Numbered from the stretch's first letter, positions 16,124 to 27,408 are shown. The stretch is DNA of 64,000 bases from Burkholderiales bacterium (GCA_023511995.1 JAIMAL010000016.1:1-64000), one strand, 5' to 3'. Notes: a model not told the origin generated them from the sequence alone. Translations and numbers: made by a program.

Positions 16124-19100
16124 TTACGCCGGAAGTCCCCTTGGCCCGCCCGCAGGCAGGCGGAACCAGAGGGCATAGAGGGCGGGCACGAAAAGGAGGG
16201 TGATGGCGGTACCGGCGATGACACCGCCGGCGAGGACGAAGGCGACCGGCCCCCAAAAGGCGTCGAAGGTCAGAGGCACGAAGGCAAGAGCTGCTGCCAG
16301 CGCAGTGAGCACCACCGGCCGGGCGCGGGAGACCGCCGCCTCCACCACGGCGTGTTCCGCTTCCTGGCCCTGGGCCAGATTGTCTTTCACCTGCTGGGTG
16401 AGGATGAGGGTGTTGCGCATGAGGATGCCCGCCAGTCCGATCAGCCCCAACAAGGCGACGAAGCCAAACGGTTGACGGAAGAGGAGGAGGGCAGCCACGG
16501 CACCAATCAGACCGAGCGGTGCCGTGGCCACCACCATGAAGGTGCCGCTGAAGGAGCGCATCTGCAGCATGATCAAAATCAACATCACCGCCACCATCAG
16601 CGGTTGCAGGCGGCGGATGGAATTCTCCGCTTTCGCCGACTGTTCCACGGAACCGCCGGTATCGATGCGGTAACCCTCGGGCAGCCTGCGGCGCAGCTCT
16701 TCCATGTGCTGCCATAGGACCGCCGTCACGTCATTGGCTTGTGCGCCTTCCACGTCCGCCAGGACGGCCACGAAGGGCGTGCGGTTGTAGCGCTTGATCA
16801 CGGGTTCTTCATAGCGAATTTGCAACTGGCCGAGCTGGCTTAGCGGAATCTTGCGTCCTTCCCGGTTGCGCACTTCGAAGGAGGCACCCTCGGGGTGACC
16901 GCGGGCGATCACTTCCACCGCGCGCCTGCCGCGTCGGACCTGGGTGACGCTGCCGCCTTCGAGCTGGAATTGCAGCTGCTGCGCGACATGTAGGGGGGTG
17001 AGGCCGAGTCGGGCGAGACGATCGGCGTCCATGCTGATGTGCAGCACGGGCGCGCGCTCGTCCCATTCCAGGTGGGCATCGCGTACGTTGGGGTGCACCT
17101 CCATGAGCGCCCGCACGCGGTGGGCGATGTCCCTTAGGACCTGCGGATCGGGCCCCATCACGCGGAAGGTGACCGGCCAGGGTACCGGCGGACCATACAA
17201 TAACCGCGCCACCCGGATCCTCGCCTCGGGGAAATCCCCCGCCTCGATGCGCGCGCGCAAAAAGCGGATGACACGATCACGCTCGGCAGCGTTGCCGGTG
17301 ACGGCGACGAGTTTGGCGAAGGCGGGATCCGGCGGCTCCGGATTGGCAGAAATGAAAAAGCGGGGCGCACCGCCGCCCACATAGGCGGAAAGCGTCTTCA
17401 CCTCCGGCAGGGACTTGAGCAGCTCCTCCAGCCGGCGCACGGTGGCATCGGTAACCGTGATGCTGCTACCCTGCGGGGCATACACGCTCACCAGCACTTC
17501 TGGCCGGTCCGAACCGGGGAAAAACTGTTTTTGCACCGCCGTGGTCAGCAGCACCGCCGACAGGGCAAGGAGCGCGAGGGTGATGGCGACCACGGTCTTG
17601 CGCCTTTCCACACACAGCCGGATGAGGGCGCGCAGGCGCTGGTAGCCGCGTGTGGCGTAGGGGTCGGCGTGGCTTTGCGCCGGCCGCGCGGGAAGCAGGC
17701 TGACACCCAGGTAGGGGGTGAACACCACCGCCACCAGCCAGGAGATCACCAGACTCAGGCCCAGCACCCAGAAGATGTTGCCGGCGTATTCGCCTACCCC
17801 GGAACGGGCAAAACCGATGGGCAGGAAGCCTGCCGCGGTGACCAGCGTGCCCACCAGCATGGGAGCAGCGGTGACGTTCCAGGCATGGGCGGCGGCGCGG
17901 ATTTTGTCCCAGCCCTGTTCCATTTTGACCAGCATCATTTCCACGGCGATGATGGCATCGTCCACCAAAAGCCCGAGGCTGATGATGAGGGCGCCCAGGG
18001 TGATGCGGTCCAGGTTGATGCCCAGGGCCTTCATGGCGAGGAAGGTGAGGCCCAGCGTCACCGGTACGGCCACCCCCACCACGATGCCGGCGCGCAGGCC
18101 CAGGGCAAGCATGCTCACCCCCATCACGGCCACCAGGGCGGCCAGGAATTTGAGCTCAAAGAGATTCACGGCGCGGGCGATGGCATCCGCCTGATGGGTG
18201 AGCAGCGCAAGCCCCATGCCCAGCGGCAGCCGGCTGTTCTCCCGGGCGACGAAGGCGCGCAGACGCTCACCGAAGGCAAGGCCATTCTCCCCCTTTTGCA
18301 TCACCACACCGAGCAGCACCGCTTCCTCGCCGCGGGCGCGCACCAGGTAGCTGGGCGGCTCCTCGTAGCCGCGGCGCACCGTCGCGATGTCGCCGAGGCG
18401 GAACACCCGGTCGCCCACCGCGAGCGGCACCGCGGCGAGTTTCTCCGGCTCGCTCAGGTCCCGGTCCACCCGCAGGTAGAGGCGGGGACCGCGGCTGTCC
18501 ACGCGGCCGGCCGGAACCAGACGGTTGTGGGCATCGATGGCGGCGAAGACGGCATCAGGGCTTACGCCCAGATTGGCGAGGCGGGCGCTGTCGAATTCCA
18601 CGTAGAGGCGCTCCGGCCGTTCGCCGAGGAGGATGGCCTTATGCACGCCTTCCACGCCCTGCAGGCGGTCGCGCACGCCCTCGGCAGCCTCCACCAGCGC
18701 GGCATGGGGCAGCCCCGGCGCCGTGAGGGCGATGAGGGCGAAATAGACATCGGAAAAATCGTCATTGACGAAGGGCCCCAGGGCGCCGGGCGGCAGACGT
18801 GGGGCTTCGTCCTGCATGCGTTTGCGCACTTCATAGAAAAGGTCCCGTATCCGCGCCTGCGGGGCATAGTCGTGGAATTCCACCTGCAGATCGGCGCGGC
18901 CCGGCCGCACCGTGGTTTCGATGCGGTGGAGATACTCGACTTCCTGGATGCGCTTTTCCAGGCGGTCCACCACCTGGTCCTGCAGCTCCTGCGGGGTGGC
19001 GCCCGGCCACAGCACCGAAACCATCATCACGCGCACGGTGAAGGCCGGGTCCTCGGCGCGGCCCAGGGAGAGGAAGGCGAACAGTCCCCCCACCACCGCC

Positions 19101-19168
19101 AGGATGAGGAAAAACAGCGTCACCGCCCGCTCGCGCACGGCGAGCGCGGAGAGATTGGGAAAGCTCAT
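16124..19168 (-). CDS. RND-family efflux pump inner-membrane transporter
   Basis: A 1014-residue AcrB/MMPL-type permease, normal length, with TM1 near residues 15-35 and two large periplasmic loops. The TM4 charged block is LGLLVDDAIIAVEMM, with the Asp pair of the proton relay. The C-terminal half contains DVEGAQANDVTAV and LIGLAGILMRNTLI. It overlaps the upstream adaptor gene by four bases. No outer-membrane channel gene is adjacent, so a TolC-like partner must be encoded elsewhere. The substrate is unknown; it is not clearly of the CusA metal type. Confidence 0.88.
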   Translation of the reverse strand: MSFPNLSALAVRERAVTLFFLILAVVGGLFAFLSLGRAEDPAFTVRVMMVSVLWPGATPQELQDQVVDRLEKRIQEVEYLHRIETTVRPGRADLQVEFHDYAPQARIRDLFYEVRKRMQDEAPRLPPGALGPFVNDDFSDVYFALIALTAPGLPHAALVEAAEGVRDRLQGVEGVHKAILLGERPERLYVEFDSARLANLGVSPDAVFAAIDAHNRLVPAGRVDSRGPRLYLRVDRDLSEPEKLAAVPLAVGDRVFRLGDIATVRRGYEEPPSYLVRARGEEAVLLGVVMQKGENGLAFGERLRAFVARENSRLPLGMGLALLTHQADAIARAVNLFELKFLAALVAVMGVSMLALGLRAGIVVGVAVPVTLGLTFLAMKALGINLDRITLGALIISLGLLVDDAIIAVEMMLVKMEQGWDKIRAAAHAWNVTAAPMLVGTLVTAAGFLPIGFARSGVGEYAGNIFWVLGLSLVISWLVAVVFTPYLGVSLLPARPAQSHADPYATRGYQRLRALIRLCVERRKTVVAITLALLALSAVLLTTAVQKQFFPGSDRPEVLVSVYAPQGSSITVTDATVRRLEELLKSLPEVKTLSAYVGGGAPRFFISANPEPPDPAFAKLVAVTGNAAERDRVIRFLRARIEAGDFPEARIRVARLLYGPPVPWPVTFRVMGPDPQVLRDIAHRVRALMEVHPNVRDAHLEWDERAPVLHISMDADRLARLGLTPLHVAQQLQFQLEGGSVTQVRRGRRAVEVIARGHPEGASFEVRNREGRKIPLSQLGQLQIRYEEPVIKRYNRTPFVAVLADVEGAQANDVTAVLWQHMEELRRRLPEGYRIDTGGSVEQSAKAENSIRRLQPLMVAVMLILIMLQMRSFSGTFMVVATAPLGLIGAVAALLLFRQPFGFVALLGLIGLAGILMRNTLILTQQVKDNLAQGQEAEHAVVEAAVSRARPVVLTALAAALAFVPLTFDAFWGPVAFVLAGGVIAGTAITLLFVPALYALWFRLPAGGPRGLPA

Positions 19169-20199
19169 GGCGCGGCTTCCCGCACTGGCATGCCGGGATG
19201 GAGCAGATGCGTGCCGAGGGCGATCACCCGTTCACCGGCGCGCAAGGGGCCGCGCACGGTGGCGTTTTCCAGGTCCACGCTGAGCACCTCGACGGTGACG
19301 GGCTGGGCGCGTCCGTCGATGATGCGCCACACGCGGGGACCACTGCCACGCTCATCGAGGGCGGCAAGGGGCACGCGCAAGGCCGTCGACGATCCGCCGC
19401 GACGGAACACCGCCCGCACGACACCCCCCAGCGGCAGGGGGGCAGGGGCGTCCTCGATCCGGTAGCGTGCGCGGAACGTGCGCGTCACCGGATCGGCGGC
19501 GCCAGCCACTTCGCGCAGCCGCAGTCGCGCGCCGGTTTCCTTGAGCACGCCCTCCTCAGGGGGCGGGACGTGTTCGGGAAAATCCACCTCCACCTCCCGC
19601 GCCTCGCCCTGGGCGAGCACGGCCACCGTCTGGCCGGGATTCACCACCTGTCCAGGCTCCCCCGTGATGGTGGTGATCACCCCGTCGGCCGGCGCGGCGA
19701 GTCGCCCATACGCCAGCGCGTTGCGCGCCTGGGTGAGCCGGGCCTCCAGCGCGGCAAGCCGTCCGGCGGTTTCCGCCGCGGTGGACTGGGCGCGTTCCAC
19801 CGCGGCGGCGGAGACGAACTGGCGGGCGGCGAGGGATTCCATGCGCGCAAGCTCCCGGCGCGCCGCCTCGGCGCCGGTCTGGGCCGCCGCGCGTTCCGCC
19901 TCCGCGGCGCGCACCGCTTCGAGAAGATCCCGGGGGTCCAGCTCGAAGAGAAGTTGACCGGCCTTCACCCGCTGACCGGTATCCACATGTCTCGCGTGGA
20001 TCCGTCCACCCACCTGGAAGGAAAGGGGCGTTTCGAAACGGGCATGGACGATGCCAGAAAGGGTGAGCTCCGCTCCGCCGGCGGGAGCGACGACGGCCGT
20101 CCGCACCACACGGGGTGGCGGGGAGGACGGCGGTGTCGAGCGGTCCTGACAGGCGGTAGTGGCGAAAAGCAAAGCGAGTAAAACAAGACGCGCAGACAT
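19165..20199 (-). CDS. RND efflux periplasmic adaptor (HlyD/MFP family)
   Basis: A 344-residue membrane-fusion protein. The N-terminus (LVLLALLFATTACQ) looks like a lipoprotein signal with Cys17. The lipoyl-like half-motif FQVGGRIHARHVDTGQRV is followed by a coiled-coil region (about 100-170, rich in Ala/Glu/Arg). The second half-motif is LAAPADGVITTI, then beta-barrel domains. The start at 20199 was chosen because upstream residues are Arg/Ser-rich and lack a signal sequence. It forms an operon with the RND pump. Confidence 0.85.
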   Translation of the reverse strand: MSARLVLLALLFATTACQDRSTPPSSPPPRVVRTAVVAPAGGAELTLSGIVHARFETPLSFQVGGRIHARHVDTGQRVKAGQLLFELDPRDLLEAVRAAEAERAAAQTGAEAARRELARMESLAARQFVSAAAVERAQSTAAETAGRLAALEARLTQARNALAYGRLAAPADGVITTITGEPGQVVNPGQTVAVLAQGEAREVEVDFPEHVPPPEEGVLKETGARLRLREVAGAADPVTRTFRARYRIEDAPAPLPLGGVVRAVFRRGGSSTALRVPLAALDERGSGPRVWRIIDGRAQPVTVEVLSVDLENATVRGPLRAGERVIALGTHLLHPGMPVREAAP

Positions 20200-20329
20200 G
20201 ACGGGACCGATGGAAGGTGCGGCGATGATAGCAGATGCCGTCCGCGCCAAAGCAGGCCACCCTTTGGAATCGCCGGTGTCGTGTCGGCCTCGCCACTGCG
20301 AAGCGGAAAGCTCGGGTGGAGAGAGACTC

Positions 20330-20563
20330 GAGGCTGACATGCCGCACACGCGGCGAAAATCGGGCAACGACGTTGTACAACGATACCTAATCCTGCTCGC
20401 TGCCCTGGCGCGGCAGGGCGTGCGCTTCAAGGCTTGCCGCATCAGCATGCGCGCCTACGGCTAGAGGGATGCCGATTTCCCGCTGGAGGTGGAGTTCGTG
20501 CCCGCCGGTGCGCCGGAGATGATCCGGCTGCAACTAAAGGGTTACCGCTACTGGCGCCCCTGA
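20330..20563 (+). pseudogene. Truncated DsrE-family gene with an internal stop
   Basis: Read through a TAG at 20462-20464, the frame gives LAALARQGVRFKACRISMRA, then G-stop-RDADFPLEVEFVPAGA, and ends RLQLKGYRYWRP. This is the C-terminal half of a DsrE-like sulfur protein; the family cysteine sits in FKACR. The N-terminal half is not recognisable upstream. Both the nonsense codon and the missing start mark it as a decayed gene. It ends five bases from the convergent merA stop. Confidence 0.65.
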
Positions 20564-20568
20564 GGTTT

Positions 20569-22484
<1,916 letters not shown>

Positions 22485-22495
22485 AAGGACTCCTT

Positions 22496-22861
22496 TCAGT
22501 AAAAGAGGGGCGCAAGGTAAGGGAAGACGAAAGCAAAGAGCACAAGGAGGGCCACGAGCCAGAAGAGCGCCTTGTACAGGCGGCTCACACGCGGGCTTGC
22601 GCATACCGCGCCGGGGGTGCAGGCAGCAGGGGAGTAGAGCCTGCGCCAGGCGAAATAGAGGGCAGCCGCGGCGGCGGCGAGGAAGAAGGGGCGGAAGGGC
22701 TCGAGGCGGGCAAGACTCCCCACCCAGGCGCCTCCCACGCCGAGCAGCACCAGCACCAGTGGGCCGATACAGCAGAGGGAGGCGCCAAGGGCGGCGAGCA
22801 CGCCCCCGATGAGGGGCAGTCTGGGGCTACGGGTACGCGTCATGGTCTGGGCTCCAATCAT
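22496..22861 (-). CDS. merT: Mercuric transport protein MerT
   Basis: A membrane protein of 115-121 residues with three predicted helices. The first helix carries the Cys pair (ASLCCIGPLVLVLL) and a cytoplasmic loop carries further cysteines (SPAACTPGAVC), as in MerT. The start may be at 22861 or at 22843 (MTRTRS). It is the first gene of the leftward mer operon, directly behind a MerR-type promoter. Confidence 0.9.
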   Translation of the reverse strand: MIGAQTMTRTRSPRLPLIGGVLAALGASLCCIGPLVLVLLGVGGAWVGSLARLEPFRPFFLAAAAAALYFAWRRLYSPAACTPGAVCASPRVSRLYKALFWLVALLVLFAFVFPYLAPLFY

Positions 22862-22873
22862 CGAGACGCGGCC

Positions 22874-22905
22874 AGTATGGACCCTGTACTGCGGTACGGA
22901 GTCAA
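22874..22905 (-). promoter_or_regulatory. MerR-type mer promoter/operator
   Basis: On the minus strand TTGACT is followed by CCGTAC-CGCA-GTACAG and then CATACT. The spacer is about 20 bases with the dyad between the hexamers. This long-spacer layout is the hallmark of MerR-family promoters, and TTGACTCCGTAC is identical to the classical mer operator start. No merR gene is seen in the window. Confidence 0.85.
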
Positions 22906-22984
22906 GGGGTGGAAGTGGACAGGCCGCGAGGGTGGCACGCAGCCGGGCACTGGGGTAGGATGCGGGGCTTGGCCTCGGCCCCCC

Positions 22985-24700
22985 ATGCGTCGCCTCGATT
23001 TCCCCCTTTCCCTGCCTGCCCGCCCGCCCCTCACCTGGGGCGATGCGGTGGTGCTCGCGGCCATCGGCGCCGTCGTCTGGCTTGGTGCGCGTCTGGCCTT
23101 CCATGCGCCGGCGGTGGTGAAGGGACCGGAGATTTCTCTCGCCGCCTCGGCCCTGCCCTGGTATGCGGCACTGTCTTTTCTGCGGATGCTGGCGGCCTAT
23201 GGGTTGTCTCTGCTCTTTGCCGTCAGTTATGGGCTTTACGCGGCCCACAACCGGCGGGCGGAGCGGGTTCTGCTGCCGCTCCTCGACGTCCTGCAGAGCG
23301 TGCCCATCCTCTCCTTTTTGCCGGTGGTGCTCCTTTCCCTTACCGTGATCCTTCCCACGGGGGTGGCGGTGGAGCTCGCCTCCATCGTGCTCATCTTCAC
23401 TTCCCAGGCCTGGCACCTCGCCTTCAGCACTTACCAGTCGGCGCGCACCGTGCCGCGGGAACTCTTGGAGGCGGCGGCGGTGTTCCGTTTCGGCGGCTGG
23501 TTCCGCTTCAAATACGTGGAGCTACCGTTTGCCGCGCTGGGCCTCATCTGGAACAGCATCATGAGCTTTGCGGGTGGCTGGTTTTTCCTCATGGCGGCGG
23601 AGATGTTCACTGTGGGCAGCCGCGATTTCCGCCTGCCGGGCCTGGGCAGCTATCTGCAAACGGCGGCCCACCAAGGCGATACCCATGCGCTCGTTTTGGG
23701 CGTGGGCACCTTGATTGGCCTCATCGTCGCCCTCGACCAGCTTTTGTGGCGGCCCCTGCTGGCCTGGGCGGAACGCTTCAAGCTGGAAACGGTGGAAGGG
23801 GCAAACCACGTGAGCTCGTGGCTAAGGGATGTCCTCGCCCGTTCACTCCTCGTGGAGCGTTTCATCAGCCAAGCCTGGCAGCCGCTCATGGAGCGTCTGG
23901 ATCGCCGCTGGCAGGATCCCACTGCGACCGTGCACTTTGGCGAGACAACGGCGCGGGGAAGTTTCACGCGACGCGTCCTGTGGGGCGCGCTGGCCCTAGC
24001 CGTAGGCTTAGGCCTGCTGCGGCTTTTCGATATGCTGTCTACCCTGCCGCTGGCAGCCTGGGCGGACATCGGCCGCGGGCTTTTAGCCACCTTCCTGCGC
24101 GTGATGGCGGCGTTACTGCTGGCGGCGGCGTGGACCTTGCCCGTCGGCGTGGCCATCGGCACGCGGCCGCGCCTTGCCGCTCTGCTGCAGCCGGTGGCGC
24201 AGGTGGCGGCCTCGGTGCCGGCGACGGCGCTGTTTCCCCTCGTGTTGCTCTTCTTCCTCCGGCTGCCCGGCGGGCTCGATGTGTCCGCCGTTCTTCTCAT
24301 GATGCTGGGCAGCCAGTGGTATCTGCTGTTCAACGTGATCGCGGGCACCTCCGCCATTCCGCGGGATTTGCGCGATACCGCGGCATTGCTCGGCCTGTCC
24401 GGTTGGGGCCGTTGGCGCGTCCTTTATTTACCCGCGCTTTTTCCTTACGCCGTCACCGGCGCCATCACCGCCGTGGGAGGGGCGTGGAATGCCAGCGTCG
24501 TCGCCGAATACGTGGAATTCGCCGGCCAGACCCATGCCACGGAAGGCATCGGCGCCGTCATCGCGCGGGCCACTGAGCAGGGCGACTTTCCACTGCTCGC
24601 TGCCGCCACCCTGGTCATGGTGCTGACGGTGGTGCTCACCAACCGGCTTTTTTGGCTGCGTCTGTATCGTCTCGCCGAAGCGCGTTACCGTTTGGAGTGA
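22985..24700 (+). CDS. Fused two-domain ABC permease (NitT/TauT-like)
   Basis: A 571-residue protein made of two tandem binding-protein-dependent permease domains, about residues 60-270 and 320-560. Each has an EAA-type loop: EAAAVFRFGGWFRFKYVELP in the first and DTAALLGLSGWGRWRVLYLP in the second. Usual members are single domains of about 260 residues. The start at 22985 excludes a GC-rich, non-membrane leader. It is followed after three bases by its ATPase. No substrate-binding protein is adjacent, so the substrate is unknown. Confidence 0.88.
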   Translation: MRRLDFPLSLPARPPLTWGDAVVLAAIGAVVWLGARLAFHAPAVVKGPEISLAASALPWYAALSFLRMLAAYGLSLLFAVSYGLYAAHNRRAERVLLPLLDVLQSVPILSFLPVVLLSLTVILPTGVAVELASIVLIFTSQAWHLAFSTYQSARTVPRELLEAAAVFRFGGWFRFKYVELPFAALGLIWNSIMSFAGGWFFLMAAEMFTVGSRDFRLPGLGSYLQTAAHQGDTHALVLGVGTLIGLIVALDQLLWRPLLAWAERFKLETVEGANHVSSWLRDVLARSLLVERFISQAWQPLMERLDRRWQDPTATVHFGETTARGSFTRRVLWGALALAVGLGLLRLFDMLSTLPLAAWADIGRGLLATFLRVMAALLLAAAWTLPVGVAIGTRPRLAALLQPVAQVAASVPATALFPLVLLFFLRLPGGLDVSAVLLMMLGSQWYLLFNVIAGTSAIPRDLRDTAALLGLSGWGRWRVLYLPALFPYAVTGAITAVGGAWNASVVAEYVEFAGQTHATEGIGAVIARATEQGDFPLLAAATLVMVLTVVLTNRLFWLRLYRLAEARYRLE

Positions 24701-24703
24701 ATT

Positions 24704-25975
24704 ATGGCCGCCGATGCACTCGTCCATCTCGAACACGTGGGCAAGAGCTTCGGCCACTTCCACGCCCTCCGTGATATCAATCTCACCATCGAGACCGGTG
24801 AGCTCGTCTGCCTGGTGGGGCCGTCCGGCTGCGGCAAATCGACGCTGCTGCGCATCATTGCCGGTCTCACCGCACCGAGTCACGGTGTGGTGCGTTACCG
24901 GGGCAGCCGCCTGCACGGTGTCAACCCCCATACTGCCATCGTCTTCCAGACCTTCGCCCTCTTTCCCTGGCTCACCGTCCTGGAGAACGTGGAGGTGGCG
25001 CTGAAGGCGCGCGGCGTGGACAAAGCGCGGCGCACTAGGCGCGCCCAAGAACTGGTGGACTTGGTGGGGTTGTCGGGCTTCGAGTCGGCTTATCCGCGGG
25101 AGCTTTCGGGGGGCATGCGGCAGAAGGTGGGCTTCGCCCGGGCCCTGGCCGTGGAGCCAGAGCTCCTTTGCCTGGACGAACCATTCTCCGCGCTGGATGT
25201 GCTCTCCGCGGAGTCCTTGCGCGGCGAACTTTTGGAGCTGTGGCTGGCGCAGGCAATGCCTACTCGGGCCATTCTCATGGTCACCCACAACATCGAAGAG
25301 GCGGTGGAGCTTGCCGACCGCATCGTGGTGATGGCCAAGGACCCCGGCCGGGTGCTGGGGGAAATCCACGTCGGTCTGCGTCATCCCCGCGCGCGCAAGG
25401 ACGTCGCCTTCCAGGCCCTGGTGGATCGGGTGTACGCCGCCGTCACCGGCCGCACCGGCAGCGAAGCGGAAGTTCAGGGCGCCGCACCGGGGACCGGCGC
25501 GGTGCTGCGGCGGCTGCCCGATGTGCGCCTGATCGCCCTCGGCGGGCTTACAGAAAAAATCGCTGCCGAAAACGGCCGCGCCGATCTACCGCGGCTGGCG
25601 CAGGCCATCGGTGCCGACTACACTACCCTAGCGCCGCTGGTGGAGGCCGCCGAGCGGCTGGGACTGGCGCGTCTCGAGGCCGGCGACATCATCCTCACAC
25701 CGCTGGGACAGGAATACGCCGAAGCCAGTATTCCCGTGCGCAAAGAGATCATCGCCGGCCGGCTGCTGCGCGTGCCCCTGATCCGCTGGATTTACGAGAG
25801 CCTGCAACAGGACGACAACCAGCGTGTCGACCGAGATTATTTCGTCGAGCGGCTGACACCGGAATTCGGCGCCGAGGCCGAACGTCAGCTCGACATCGCG
25901 GTGGACTGGGGCCGCTTTGCTGACCTCTTCGCCTACGACCACGACAGTCACGAGCTCTATCTGGAAAGTGACTGA
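24704..25975 (+). CDS. ABC transporter ATP-binding protein with C-terminal AAA-associated domain
   Basis: A 423-residue protein. Residues 1-240 are an ABC ATPase of the NitT/TauT type: Walker A GPSGCGKST, signature LSGGMRQKVG, Walker B LLCLDEPFSALD. Residues 285-420 match the AAA-associated C-terminal domain found in a subgroup of these ATPases, with an acidic Tyr/Asp-rich end (DLFAYDHDSHELYLE). The extra domain is probably regulatory. It pairs with the fused permease upstream. Confidence 0.88.
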   Translation: MAADALVHLEHVGKSFGHFHALRDINLTIETGELVCLVGPSGCGKSTLLRIIAGLTAPSHGVVRYRGSRLHGVNPHTAIVFQTFALFPWLTVLENVEVALKARGVDKARRTRRAQELVDLVGLSGFESAYPRELSGGMRQKVGFARALAVEPELLCLDEPFSALDVLSAESLRGELLELWLAQAMPTRAILMVTHNIEEAVELADRIVVMAKDPGRVLGEIHVGLRHPRARKDVAFQALVDRVYAAVTGRTGSEAEVQGAAPGTGAVLRRLPDVRLIALGGLTEKIAAENGRADLPRLAQAIGADYTTLAPLVEAAERLGLARLEAGDIILTPLGQEYAEASIPVRKEIIAGRLLRVPLIRWIYESLQQDDNQRVDRDYFVERLTPEFGAEAERQLDIAVDWGRFADLFAYDHDSHELYLESD

Positions 25976-26041
25976 ACCGCCCCCATCTTGCGCTCATTGG
26001 GCGCAACCTGCGCCATCTTCCGTTTTCTGGCATCAAGCTGA

Positions 26042-26047
26042 TATAAT
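26042..26047 (+). promoter_or_regulatory. -10 box upstream of speD-speE
   Basis: A perfect TATAAT lies 65 bases before the ATG. The -35 region (TTCCGT at 26018-26023, 18-base spacing) is weak. Confidence 0.5.
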
Positions 26048-26111
26048 CGCGGGCTTTTCGTCCAGGCCTGTTCGGTCTGGTGGTGCAACCGATTGGATGG
26101 GGGATTGAGCC

Positions 26112-27377
26112 ATGCAGGGGCTTCATCTGACGGCTGATCTGTATGACTGCCGCTGTGCCGACGGTCTGATGACCGACGCCGAACAACTCGCAGGACTTTG
26201 CCGCGGCCACACCGTCGCCGCCGGGCTTACTCTGGTGGACGAGAAGTGGTATGCCTTTCCACCATACAACGGCGAGCCCGGGGGCGTGACCGGGATGCTT
26301 TTGCTCGCCGAATCCCACCTTGCCGTACACACCTGGCCGGAGAAACGAGCCGTCACCCTGGACGTGTACGTGTGCAATTTCACCACCGACAATTCGGGCA
26401 AGGCGGAGACGCTGCTGCGCGAAATCGTCGCCGCTTTCGACCCGGCGCGCAGTGAAATCCACCGCCTGCAGCGGGGCAGTGAGGAGCATCCGCCGGATGA
26501 GCTCATCATCGAGCCTTTGAACGATGCCGGCGATGCCGTCTATGGCTTGCGCAGCCGCCAGCGCCTGCTCACCAAACGCAGTCCCTACCAGACCATCGAA
26601 GTCTTCGACACGCCCGCCTTTGGCCGCACCCTGCGCATCGATGGCCATTTCATGACCTCGGAGGGCGAGGAATTTTTCTACCACGAGGCCCTCGTGCATC
26701 CAGCGGCGGTGGCCCATGGTGCACCGCGCCAAGTGTTGATCATCGGCGGCGGCGATGGCGGCGCGGCCGAGGAGGTGCTCAAACATGAAAGCGTCGAGCG
26801 CGTCGTCATGGCGGAGCTGGACGCGGAAGTGGTCGCCGTGGCCCGCCAGCATCTTGCCGGCATCCATCGCGGCGTGTTTGCTGATCCGCGTCTTTCGGTG
26901 CGTATCGGCGATGGTTTCGCCTATGTGCAGGAAACCGAGGACCGCTTCGACCTGATTTTGCTCGATCTCACCGATCCCGAAACGCCCGCCGGCTCCCTCT
27001 ACACCGAGGCATTCTTTCACACCGTCAAACGGGTGATGCGTCCCGGCGCTGCCGTCGTGTTGCACACCGGCACGCCCGTCTTCGAGCCGCAGCAGGTGCG
27101 CGCCATCGTGATGGCCCTGCGCCGCGTCTTTGCCGAGGTGCACTGTTTCGGCCTTTACGTTCCCCTCTATGGAGCCTATTGGGGCTTCGCGGTCGCTTCC
27201 GACCGCCTCGATCCCACCGCCGTGGAGCGGGCCGTGGTGGAAAGCCGCAGCGCCGCCCTTCCCCATCTCAACTACTACAACGCCGACGTTCACTACGCCT
27301 TGTTCGCCCTGCCCAATTTCTATCGCGAACTGGTGCGTCCTGCCGACGACATCGCCCCTCAACGCGCCACGGCGTAA
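26112..27377 (+). CDS. speD-speE: S-adenosylmethionine decarboxylase-spermidine synthase fusion (SpeD-SpeE)
   Basis: A 421-residue bifunctional protein. Residues 1-115 are a bacterial class 1B AdoMet decarboxylase. The self-cleavage site is LLAE-SHLAVHTWPE, giving a pyruvoyl group from S68. H73 and C88 match the Thermotoga catalytic trio S63/H68/C83 with a constant offset of five. Residues 135-415 are an aminopropyltransferase with the nucleotide loop IGGGDGGAAE and the catalytic block LLDLTDPETPAG. The fusion would make and use decarboxylated AdoMet in one polypeptide. Confidence 0.93.
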   Translation: MQGLHLTADLYDCRCADGLMTDAEQLAGLCRGHTVAAGLTLVDEKWYAFPPYNGEPGGVTGMLLLAESHLAVHTWPEKRAVTLDVYVCNFTTDNSGKAETLLREIVAAFDPARSEIHRLQRGSEEHPPDELIIEPLNDAGDAVYGLRSRQRLLTKRSPYQTIEVFDTPAFGRTLRIDGHFMTSEGEEFFYHEALVHPAAVAHGAPRQVLIIGGGDGGAAEEVLKHESVERVVMAELDAEVVAVARQHLAGIHRGVFADPRLSVRIGDGFAYVQETEDRFDLILLDLTDPETPAGSLYTEAFFHTVKRVMRPGAAVVLHTGTPVFEPQQVRAIVMALRRVFAEVHCFGLYVPLYGAYWGFAVASDRLDPTAVERAVVESRSAALPHLNYYNADVHYALFALPNFYRELVRPADDIAPQRATA

Positions 27378-27382
27378 AGCCA

Positions 27383-27408
27383 CCGCACGGCAGCCTGCTG
27401 CCGTGCGG
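27383..27408. terminator. Strong hairpin between convergent speD-speE and P-type ATPase genes
   Basis: CCGCACGGCAG-CCTG-CTGCCGTGCGG is a perfect 11-bp stem with a 4-base loop, six bases after the speE stop. There is no T tract, so termination strength is uncertain, but the position fits a transcription end. Confidence 0.65.

Noticed and set aside
17531-19465. A 644-residue open frame on the plus strand
   Set aside because: It lies antisense to the RND pump, is rich in His, Gly and Arg, and matches no family. It is a shadow of the GC-rich coding strand.
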